Source: Diadema setosum | Taxonomy: Eukaryota > Echinodermata > Echinoidea > Diadematoida > Diadematidae | Direction: 5' to 3' | Assembly (NCBI GenBank): GCA_033980235.1 | Contig: CM067065.1 | Span: 25,390,836-25,454,835 of the forward strand | Length of the DNA stretch: 64,000 nucleotides | The notes under the pieces: generated by a model | The model's input: only the letters and a program-made list of their open reading frames with translations | Told to the model about the DNA's origin: nothing | The model's database searches: none | Position numbers and translations under genes: made by a program | In this document: one piece after another, positions 55,456 to 64,000 of the stretch | Layout of the letters: every line of letters starts with the position of its first letter | Numbering within the stretch: the first letter of the stretch is position 1

Positions 55456-55776
55456 TCAGCAGCAATAACCACGAAATATGGATCCCTTGTACCTTCTTCG
55501 TTTAGGATGATGTGTACATCCCAAACAGTAAACACCACGTCCAGTATAATTGACACTGTATATTTTAAAGGCAAAAAACATTTCAGTCCGAATTACAATT
55601 CGAGCATAATATTTGCCGTCTTGCAATTCTTTCACACGGGATATCTTCCGAGGTCTCATCCACTGTCCACTATAGCTACCACGTGACTGGTCATGATGAA
55701 AAATCCCCTTTACGCAATCAATGATAAACTTCTCTCTCCTTTGGATCTTGAGCACCCTTCCCCACACTCTCCGCAA
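55456..55776 (-). CDS. Unknown basic, cysteine-containing frame; possible exon
   Basis: The frame is 106 codons without a convincing ATG. Visible segments are VWGRVLKIQRREKF, GQWMRPRKISRVKELQDGKYYARI and YCLGCTHHPKRRRYKG. Composition is protein-like and rich in Lys/Arg/Tyr. The DNA from GATATCCCGTGTGAAAG onward has a decayed relative on the same strand at 62.53-62.65 kb that contains a stop, so a small repeated coding unit is likely. It could be the last exon of a gene or part of an unrecognised mobile element. Confidence 0.35.
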   Translation of the reverse strand: MRRVWGRVLKIQRREKFIIDCVKGIFHHDQSRGSYSGQWMRPRKISRVKELQDGKYYARIVIRTEMFFAFKIYSVNYTGRGVYCLGCTHHPKRRRYKGSIFRGYCC

Positions 55777-55835
55777 GTTTCAATTACCTCGACATACGTT
55801 TCAAGCAATAAAAACGTAACATGATAGTTCATGTA

Positions 55836-56238
55836 CAGGGTGGTGATCATTTTGCATTCTCAGAGATACCAAAACCAGCGACAATTCGGCTTGTCGTAGA
55901 ACCAGTAGCGTTCGCAATGTGTGGAATGTGGGGCGGACAATGACAATCACACGTCTGCCTCACATTCCACACACTGTGAACGCTACTGGTTCTATGACAA
56001 GCCGAATTGTCGCTGATTTCGGTATCGCTGAGAGTGCGAAATGGTCACATTTTGAAAATTGCAAGGGTTGACAAAAATGGTCCTAAAATCATAACGCATC
56101 AACCAAAATTAAAGAACTTACAGTCATTCTATTGGACAAAGAATGGCCTTTCCAATAGAAGGCAAAATAATGATATATTTGCAACAATATTGCTGAAATT
56201 AAAGATCTTAGGTGTTCCGCTCTTTTTGGACCACCCTG
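55836..56238. mobile_element. Palindromic mariner-like MITE, TA target
   Basis: CAGGGTGGT and the inverse ACCACCCTG are flanked by TA on both sides (55834-55835, 56239-56240). Inside, an inverted repeat with arms of about 95 bp (55,850-55,945 against 55,960-56,055) surrounds a short AATGACAATCACAC centre. It contains GACAATTCGGCTTGTC and GAACCAGTAGCGTTC on both arms. The right third is unique. Confidence 0.85.
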
Positions 56239-56243
56239 TATAA

Positions 56244-57440
56244 GTGAATGTAATAAAAAATAGTAATATTTCATGAGTACAACGGTAAAAATTTGACTTC
56301 AATTGGATTGAAAATATGGAAGTTGTGAAATTTGCAGTTTCGATAATTTCTCAAAAACAGTTCTTGTACAGTGTATATGAATACGCAAATGAGTGAGCTA
56401 TCCATGTCATACCCTGACAATTTTCCATTGATAACGTCCAAAAAAAGAAAAAAAGAAAAATTAATGTTTCTTCAATTGAAATCTAAAACATGATGATATT
56501 CTTGGTTGAATAACCTCAGGATAGTGATAAGCTAGATATATGAGAATTGAAGCCTAGGGCAAAATTGCAATTGAATGGAAAATTGGAAATTTCAAAATTT
56601 TATGTACAAACTTTATGGTAAGATGTGAGGGAATGACATGCTCACATTGTCATTTGCATACTCATAATTTCTGTTCAAGAACTGTTTAAGCCCAAAAACA
56701 TTGTAACGTCAAAATGCCATAACTTCCTTATTTTTCATCCGACTTCGATAAAAATTGTACCGTTGAACTCGTAATATTTTACTCTTTTTTATCAACCTAA
56801 TATACATTTGAACTGGATTTCCCCTTGGAGCATCAAAGTAGCTTAGGCCTTATGGGGTAAACAGTGAACCCTTTGCGGATGTAGTATTCAATGTACTAAT
56901 TGAATTGTGTAACCAACGGCGTAAATCCGTACTGAGGAGTGGGGGGGGGGGGGGGGGGGATGATCGGATAGTCACCATCACCACGATTACAAGCCCATAA
57001 GCGGACCGGCGCAGCCTTGGTGGGGGTGGGGGGGGGGGGAGGGGGGGGGGCTTGGTGAAGCTTGGTGCCCCCCTCCCCACGCACACACACACTTTTTTTT
57101 TTTGTCAGCCGACTTTCGGTGGAAAATCAGACCTTAAAGTATGAAGACTTTATTTGTTTTTTGAAATACCTGTGCGAGGGAACGGTGCATGTTTTTGCGC
57201 GTTTTGCCGACTTGAAGCAGGCCCACTTGTTTAAGGTATAGCAATATATTTTGATGTCGATTATTATTCAAAAATTTGGCTATAAAATGGTATAATATCA
57301 ATAAACGTCTTGTATTAATTCTTACACTGAATATTACGAACGCGACCTAACCCAAGCGAGGGAGGTGGGGGGGGGGGGGGAGAGGGCGAAGGTGTGGGAG
57401 GGGGATGTTCCCCCTCCTACGGTGAGAACTTTTTGCATTT
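56244..57440. other. AT-rich spacer ending in G-tract-rich repeat debris
   Basis: There is no gene. From 56,900 the sequence contains GGCGTAAATCCGTACTGAGG, G runs at 56,940-56,959 and 57,022-57,050, and GGGGGG blocks near 57,368. Similar 'GGCGTAA(A/C)TCC + G run' pieces recur at 59.9 and 61.9 kb. Confidence 0.6.
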
Positions 57441-59280
57441 TGATAATGTAAATGGTGGCGCACTGGGTGCAACTGCTGGCAATTATTGGCAGCAACATCA
57501 GGAGAAAGGCATAACGATTAAATGAGAGCGAGTGGAGCTAGCGAGCTTTAACATTTTGACATTTTACAGTCCAAAAACTGCCGTTTGTAGCTACATCTTT
57601 TCGCTTTGAATTAAGGAGGGGAGAGGCGCACCGGGCGCAACTGCTGGTAATTACTAACAGCAACATCAGGAGAATTGCATAACGATTAGATGCGAGCGAG
57701 CGAAGCGAGCGAGCTTGAAAACTTTGACATTTTACAGTCAAAAAACTGCCGTTTGTAGCTATATTTTTTCGCATTGGAAATTAAGGAGGGGGGGGGGGGG
57801 GCGCACCGGGCGCAACTGCTGACAATTACTGGCAGCAACATCAGGAGAATAGCATAACGATGAGAATGATGAGAATAATGCGAGGGAGCGAAGCGAGCGA
57901 GCTTGAAAATTTTGACATTTTACAGTCCAAAAAACTGCCGTTGTAACTATATATTTTTCGCTTTGGAAATTAAGGGGGGGGGGGGGGGACGTACCGGGCC
58001 TAACTTCTAACAATTACTGGCAGCAACATCAGGAGAATGGCGTAACGATTAAAATCAAATGCGCACGAGCGAAGCGAGCGAGCTTGAAAATTTGACATTT
58101 TACAGGCCCAGAACTGCCGTTTGTACATAGCTATATGTTTTCGCTTTAGAAATTAAGAGGGGGCGCACCGGGCGCAACTGCTGGCAATTACTGGCAGCAA
58201 CATCAGGAGAATGGCATAACGATTAAATGCGAGCGAGCGGAGCAAGCTGAGCTTGAAAATTTTGACATTTTACAGTCAAAAAACTGCCGTTTGTAGCTAT
58301 ACTTTTCGCTTTGGAATCAAAGGGGGGGGGGGGGCGCACCGGGCGTGACTGCTGGCAATAATACTGGCGGGAACATCAGGAGAATGGCATAGCGATTATA
58401 AATGGGAGCGAGTGGAGCGAGCGAGCTTTAACATTTTGACATTTTACAGTCCAAAAACTGCGGTTTGTAGCTACATCTTTTCGCTTTGAAATTTAAGGAG
58501 GGGGAGAGGAGCACCGGGCGCAACTGCTATATTTTTTCGCTTTGGAAATTAAGGGGGGGGGGGCGCACCGGGCGCAACTGCTGACAATTACTGGCAGCAA
58601 CATCAGGAGAATAGCATAACGATGATATGCGAGCGAGCGAAACGTGCGAGCTTGAAAATTTTGACATTTTACAGTCCAAAAACTGCCGTTTGTAGCTATA
58701 TATTTTTCGCTTTGGAAATTAAGGGGGGGGGTGGACGCACCGGGCCTAACTTCTGACAATTACTGGCAGCAACATCAGGAGAATGTCATAACGATTAAAA
58801 TCAAATGCGAGCGAGCGAAGCGAGCGAGCTTGAAAATTTGACATTTTACAGGCCCAAAACTGCCGTTTTTATATAGCCATATGTTTTCGCTTTAGAAATT
58901 AAGAGGGGGGGGGCGCACCGGGCTCAACTGCTGACAATTACTGGCAGCAACATCAGGAGAATAGCATATAACGATGAGATGCGAGCGAGCGAAACGTGCG
59001 AGCTTGAAAATTTTGACATTTTACAGTCAAAAAACTGCCATTTGTAGCTATACTTTTTCGCTTTGGAAATTAAGGGGGGCGCACCCGGGCGCAACTGCTG
59101 GCAATTACTGGCAGCAACATCAGGAGAATGGCATAACGATTAAATGCGAGCGAGCGGAGGCGGAGCGAGCTTGAAAATTTTGAAATTTTACAGTCCAAAA
59201 ACTGCTGTTTTGTAGCTATATTTTTTTGCTTTGGAAATTAAAAGGGGGGGGGGGGGGCGCCCGGTGCGCCCCCCTGGATC
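57441..59280. repeat. Tandem array of about ten ~175-185-bp units with G runs and GCGA motifs
   Basis: Each unit runs GCGCACCGGGCGCAACTGC, GGCAGCAACATCAGGAGAAT, GGCATAACGATTAAATG, GCGAGCGAGCGAAGCGAGCG, TTTTGACATTTTACAGTCC, AAACTGCCGTTTGTAGCTA, TTTTCGCTTTGGAAATTAA, then a G run of 6-17. Unit starts are near 57459, 57626, 57801, 57989, 58154, 58334, 58509 (short), 58562, 58734, 58911 and 59080. The array ends at GGATCTGCCACTGG. Open frames in it are repeat-derived. Confidence 0.93.
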
Positions 59281-59760
59281 TGCCACTGGTAGTCAAGGGT
59301 GTCGGTTTATGTTCATAATTGGGCGAGGTACTGAGTATTATGACCAGCGAGGGGGCGTCGCAAAGTGACCAAGCGGCGAAGCTGGGGAAGGATGTCCAAA
59401 ATCTGCACTTTAGAACATCCCTAGTTGTTTGTGTTTGTTTGTGTGTGTGTTTTATATACATCAAAAAGTTAGGAAACAGCCCAAGTCAAGTCTTATTATT
59501 GGCAACGCAAGGCATTTTGATATAGACTAGTATGTGAAGCAACACCGCAAAATCAATGATCTAGCTTTGATAATAATAATATAATGAAGCGTAAGGTACA
59601 AAGGTGTACATTCTACATCGACAATCGAGACTTTGCGCAACATTGCAGCTACTCTTTTGACACTGCGCACATCCTGCTTATATTCAGAATGCCAACCAGG
59701 AATCAGGCTGAATCACAATCTTTTGTCGGCTCCGGGCTTTTTGAACAATGTTTCACACTA
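59281..59760. other. No recognisable gene
   Basis: Short frames only; a GTTTGTGTTTGTTTGTG tract near 59,425. Confidence 0.5.
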
Positions 59761-61890
59761 TATACCTCTTTAATTATGGTTAAAAGAATCTTAGAAAAAA
59801 ATTTCATTTCTTGATCACCCTTTCATGTCGATTTCAAAAACAGTTTACTAACTCTTGAATTACCATTTAGGTATTTTTTTTTTAAACTGTGGATGGGAGG
59901 GGGGAGGGTGGGGCCACGTGCTCCCCCGTGCTCCCCCCTCCCTGCCCCCTCCCGTAGTTACGCCACTGGATAATAATATATTACGGAAGTCGTCAATCTC
60001 AAAAGTGTACAAAGGGATCCAGTAGCGGAGCTTTTGCATGTTTATGATTGCAATTCAACGACTTGGTGCATAGTTCTGGCGGTATTTGGACAATTTTCCA
60101 TAAAGACAGTTCGAGATTTGTCCTCATCTCGGGAATTGGTTGTAAGACAATATTAATGATTTGTCGGCCCCAACACTACCGTAGGGGCAGGGCAAATGCC
60201 CCTTTGCTCCCCCCCCCCCCCCATAGATTCCATCCCTGGTATGCCCATAGATGTATCCTGACTGAGTCATCAGAGTCATCATTGTTTTAGGAAAGATTCA
60301 GGAAATTGAGGGGGTATCAATTATGGCGATATAGTTTTTGTTATCGTTGTTTGTTTTCGTACATAATGTGTAGATGGTCCCGAGTTGCTCACGTCATAGC
60401 ACGTTTACATGTAGGCCTGCATTATTTAACGTTGTCAACGTCTAGACCATACCTTATGTAGATATTACTTTCTTCGCGAGCGAGCGAAGCGAGCGAGCGC
60501 TTGAGAAAGTATACATTATCCTATATACAAGATAGAATACCGTTCAGCTCTGTTACCTGTCTGAAGGCTGGCGTACGAACGTCATGCAATATGCCAAAAT
60601 TGATACAATCACAATTCTGCTTCCTCCATTTTTTCCTCAAATTTCAGGGGGGATGATTGTACAGGCCATCTTCCCTCCTCCATTTCAGGGGGGGGGGGAT
60701 TCCCCCCATCCCCGGGATTTATTATGGTTAAAAGAGATTTTAGAAAAAGAAAGTTTATCTTTATTTTCATGATCACCCTTTCATGTCGATTTCAAAAGCA
60801 GTTTACTAACCCTTGAATTACCATATTGGTAAGTTGGTTTTTTTTTTACCAGCGGATTGGGGGGGGGGGGGGGGGGGGGGGGAGGGGAGGCTCGTGCCCC
60901 TGTTTTCAGAATTGAAATTCAGCCATCTTTGGGTGAAACATTTAAATAATTTTCTATCAAAAAAGTAAAACATTTCCACATCTCGGGAGTTACGAGGAGA
61001 GCAAATGATATGTTTGTCCCCAATACTTTTATGGGGGAACCATCCCCCTCCCCCTCCATCGACGCCTCTGCATATGAGGGAGTTTTAAGTGAAAGATCTG
61101 CTGCACACTCTTTGATAAAATTTAATGAAATACGTCAATCTCAAAACAGTGTGCAAAGTCTATCGAAAGGAACCCGGTAGCGGAGCTTTTGCATATTTCT
61201 CATTGCAATTCAACGATCCGGTGCATAGTTCTGGCGGTAGTTGGACAATTTTCCATGAAGAAAGTTCGAGATTTGTCCTCATCTCGGGAATTGCTTGGGG
61301 ACAAATGATTTGTCTGCCCCCAACATTTCCGTAGTGGCGGGGCAAATGCCTTTTGACCCCCCCCCCCCCCCCCCCCCCGAGATAGATTCGACGCCCCTGA
61401 CCATCCCTGGGTATGCCCATAGATGTATCAGAGTCATCATTGTTTCAGGAATGATTCAGGGAAATGGAGGGGGGGGGGTTCAATTATGGCGGAATAGTTT
61501 TTGTTATTGTTTGTTTGTTTTCGTATATAATTTGGAGATGGTCCCGAGTTGCTCGCGTCATAGCATGTTTACACGTAAGCCTATACTATTTGACGTTGTC
61601 AACGTCTGGACCATACCTTATGTCGATATTACTTTCTTCGCGAGCGAGCGAAGCGAGCGAGCGCTTGAGAAAATTATTTACGATCCTACAAGATATAGAA
61701 TACTGTTCAGCTCTGTTACCTGTCTGAAGGCGGGCGTACGAACGTCATGCAATATGCCAAAATTGATATAATCACATTTCTGCTTCCTCCATTTTTTCTC
61801 AAATTTCAGGGGGGATGATTGTACAGGCCATCCCCCCCTCCTCCATTTCTGGGGGGATATATCCCCCCCCCCCATCCCCCCCGGGATTTA
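59760..61890. repeat. Two-copy tandem repeat, ~1-kb unit, diverged
   Basis: The order ATGGTTAAAAGA, CACCCTTTCATGTCGATTTC, AGCGGAGCTTTTGCAT, GCATAGTTCTGGCGGTA, CGAGATTTGTCCTCATCTCG, a C run, CCATAGATGTATC, GCGAGCGAAGCGAGCGAGCG and GAACGTCATGCAATATGCC occurs twice. The copies start at about 59,768 and 60,724. The 158-codon frame at 61,295 is repeat-derived. Confidence 0.88.
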
Positions 61891-61914
61891 CGCCCATGTG
61901 TGTAACACATGATT

Positions 61915-62287
61915 GAAGGGATCGTATAGTTTTGGTTGAGAATTAACTTCAGGTTTGTAACCTTTCTTGACGAGATATGAGAAGCACCTTACGAAATATG
62001 AAAGATGCATTCAAGGTTGATTCAATGAATATTAGTTTTGAAAATTGCTAACTATATCCAAGACAGAGTGATCCTAATAGAATGTGGGACACACCTTTCA
62101 TTACAATCGTTTTGATTTACCCTGTTTTTGGATGTCTCAGCCATTGCAAAACTCATTTTCATTAGAAAAAAAAACACACACTTTGAATTCCTCTGAGAAT
62201 GGTATCCTTTGCTGTATTTTATTTCTTGGTATCTCGCAAAAAGTCAAAAGCCCAATCCTCATCTTCAATCATATACTATCCCTACAA
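61915..62287 (+). mobile_element. TTAA-type MITE, diverged copy
   Basis: GAAGGGATCGTATAGTTTTGG at the left and AATCATATACTATCCCT at the right, with internal blocks as in the 51.6-kb copy (AGAGTGATCCTAATAGAATG, GTATCTCGCAAAAAGT). The TTAA edges have decayed. Confidence 0.8.
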
Positions 62288-62524
62288 GACAATATTGCTC
62301 TGTAACACGCCCACAAAAACTTTTATCATAATTATTAAAAACTTTTGGTCATCTCCGGAACTGCGTTTCTGCGCGAGCGCTATGTACATTTAACGGGTCA
62401 AACCCGGCACATATTTATTTTTCCCACAAATTTTTTAATCTGCCGAGATTCTGAAAGTTTACCTTTCAGGGATTATTCATGTGTATGTATCGTTAAAGAA
62501 TTGTTTTATAGTAGAGAAGCACAT

Positions 62525-62660
62525 TGTCCAAAAGTACATCATGAGTCGATTTGTTGTGGCAAGCACTCCGAATTAGGCCAATTTGAGTATTATGTTGCCT
62601 CTTGCAATACTATTCTTTCACCTTTCACACGGGATATCTCGGAGACGAAAGGTTGAACGA
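62525..62660 (-). pseudogene. Decayed relative of the 55.5-kb unknown coding unit
   Basis: On the minus strand, GATATCCCGTGTGAAAG, TATTGCAAGA and CCTAATTCGGA match the frame at 55,456-55,776 in the same order. The translation (EISRVKGERIVLQEAT) then meets a stop. Confidence 0.4.
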
Positions 62661-62934
62661 ACTTGGGGTGTGCACTTTCAGAGAGCAGAGATTCTGCCCA
62701 ATTGAGTGATATAAGAATCACTTTCCCTGGCTGAGCACTTTTGCAATTAAGTTGCTGCCAAAGGGAACGCGTACAACCTCCAGAACTATAACGTGAAGAG
62801 ACTATACTACCCTAGGAAATTTGAGTCGTTAACCTTCATGGTTTGCCACTACTGATGTCAACACTGTGAATTATTGAGAACTCTTCTTCACGGTTTTGTT
62901 TCTCGTCAACTATCATACATTTTTTTTTAAGTTA

Positions 62935-63277
62935 AAAAGGGTTGTATAGTTTTGGTTGGAAACTACAACTTCAGAGTTTTTTATACTCATTTTGGGGCGG
63001 GGTGAGGTGAGATAATGAGAAATCTGTTATGGAATATGAAAGCGCGATGCAATTCGAAGAGGATATCAATGCATATTTAATGAAAATAGTTTTGAAATGG
63101 CTGAGGTAAACAATCGTAAAGAAAGGTGGGACCCACCTTTTATTAGGATCGCTTTTTACAATTGATTCTCTATAAAAAAAAAAAAACAAAAAAAAAAACA
63201 AAAAAAAAAACTTTGGATTCCTCTTCGAATGGTATACAATCCGTATACTTTCGTGAGTGCTTTCTCGGTATTCTCGC

Positions 63278-63308
<31 letters not shown>

Positions 63309-63362
63309 CAAAACAAAACAAAAAGCACAGCGATTTTCATCTCCACCAATAATATACCATCT
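62935..63362 (+). mobile_element. TTAA-type MITE, diverged copy with CAAAA expansion
   Basis: AAGGGTTGTATAGTTTTGG through GGGACCCACCTTTTATTAGG to CTCCACCAATAATATACC follows the family order. It has gained A-rich and (CAAAA)n tracts at 63,174-63,210 and 63,278-63,322. Confidence 0.8.
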
Positions 63363-64000
63363 TCTAATATTCCCATACTTTTGTATGTGAGACATTGTTT
63401 GGATTCGTAGCAGCCCTATGAACAAGATAACTGTTATGTTCGGGAGCAGAAACAACCACAAATTATATTCTACTTTCCGTCTTCTTTTTGGATCACATTT
63501 CCTTTGTGAGGTGGTAATAATGTAAATGGCTGCAACGGTCGCTTGCCACCTGCTGTCTGCAGTCGCGCACATGTATGCAAGTGCTTTACACAGGTAATCA
63601 AGTGTTGAAATAATGTTGTAAAGCAATGATAAGGTCCTATACTACATCACAACAGTAGATCTAACTCGATTTCTGTTGTTCACAGTATACACACAAGACA
63701 CCACCGGGGAAATTCAGTAAACATGGAGTAAAGCGGAGTAAAATTTTGCCTCCGACAAAGATTCTGCTAGGACCGAAGGCTCAGGCCCCTTCTGAATCCA
63801 TCGCATTAAATATACATCATGATAGCTGAAAATGTAGTTAAGAGAAATAAGGACAAGGACAGGAACAGAGACAAAGGCTCTAATATACTTTTATATGATG
63901 TTAGTATTTTTATATCGTAATATACATCCTCAGAATAGCTATATTCTGCAAAAAATGGTATAGATTTATGATATCAAATGACTAAAAATCTATACACTGT
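63363..64000. other. No recognisable gene to window end
   Basis: AT-rich DNA. Short frames only. Confidence 0.5.

Noticed and set aside
61295..61771. 158-codon plus-strand frame
   Set aside because: It contains a poly-C-derived proline run and the GCGA repeat, and the parallel copy at 60 kb is not open in this frame.
63156..63626. 156-codon minus-strand frame
   Set aside because: It passes through (CAAAA)n and A-rich tracts of a MITE copy (Phe/Cys/Leu repeats). There is no support for a gene.

Overview
This window looks like AT-rich intergenic or intronic DNA from a metazoan nuclear genome, probably a marine deuterostome invertebrate and possibly an echinoderm. The signs are L2/CR1-type LINEs, Penelope-like elements, many small terminal-inverted-repeat (TIR) elements, a fold-back element with minisatellite arms, a satellite array, long G/C homopolymers, and no bacterial-style gene organisation. 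I cannot name the species. No rRNA, tRNA or CRISPR array is supported. Most long reading frames belong to, or lie inside, repeats.

Layout. 0.5-1.3 kb: a 158-bp tandem repeat with AGGTCA half-sites. 1.5-1.75 kb: the left-type end of a TIR family whose motif ends GTATCTAC; a matching right-type end in inverted orientation lies at 20.47-20.79 kb. 2.95-3.71 kb: a 759-bp TIR element with AAAT target duplications. 6.4-7.3 kb and 11.4-15.1 kb: ORF1-type and ORF2-type LINE coding regions (each broken by one frameshift) separated by 4 kb. 17.0 kb: a possible first exon beside an inverted repeat, followed by CTAG-rich DNA. 18.3-20.2 kb: a 5'-truncated relative of the LINE. 21.4-27.4 kb: nested TIR elements and three copies of a 250-bp MITE, with a convincing short coding exon on the minus strand at 24.2-24.3 kb. 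28.1-29.3 kb: the endonuclease half of another LINE, minus strand.

29.6-43.5 kb is the most structured part. A Penelope-like element is split by a 4.56-kb TIR element that has a TGAC target duplication; removing the insert and one TGAC rejoins the Penelope reading frame. The right part of this locus (32.93-37.39 kb) was then duplicated at 38.81-43.50 kb. The second copy gained a MITE and abuts a fold-back element at 43.5-45.1 kb.

45.1-64 kb is almost all repeats: a C-rich minisatellite, more LINE fragments, TTAA-flanked MITEs, a 2.6-kb satellite of about 117-bp monomers, a palindromic mariner-like MITE, a ten-unit G-tract/GCGA tandem array and a diverged two-copy repeat.

The strongest original observation is an RNA hairpin near the 3' end of three LINE copies. 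Its loop is conserved, while its stem has changed by compensatory base-pair substitutions. Next are the TIR family with several subterminal copies of its own end motif, and the hidden exon at 24.2 kb. All comparisons were made by eye, so identities are qualitative.
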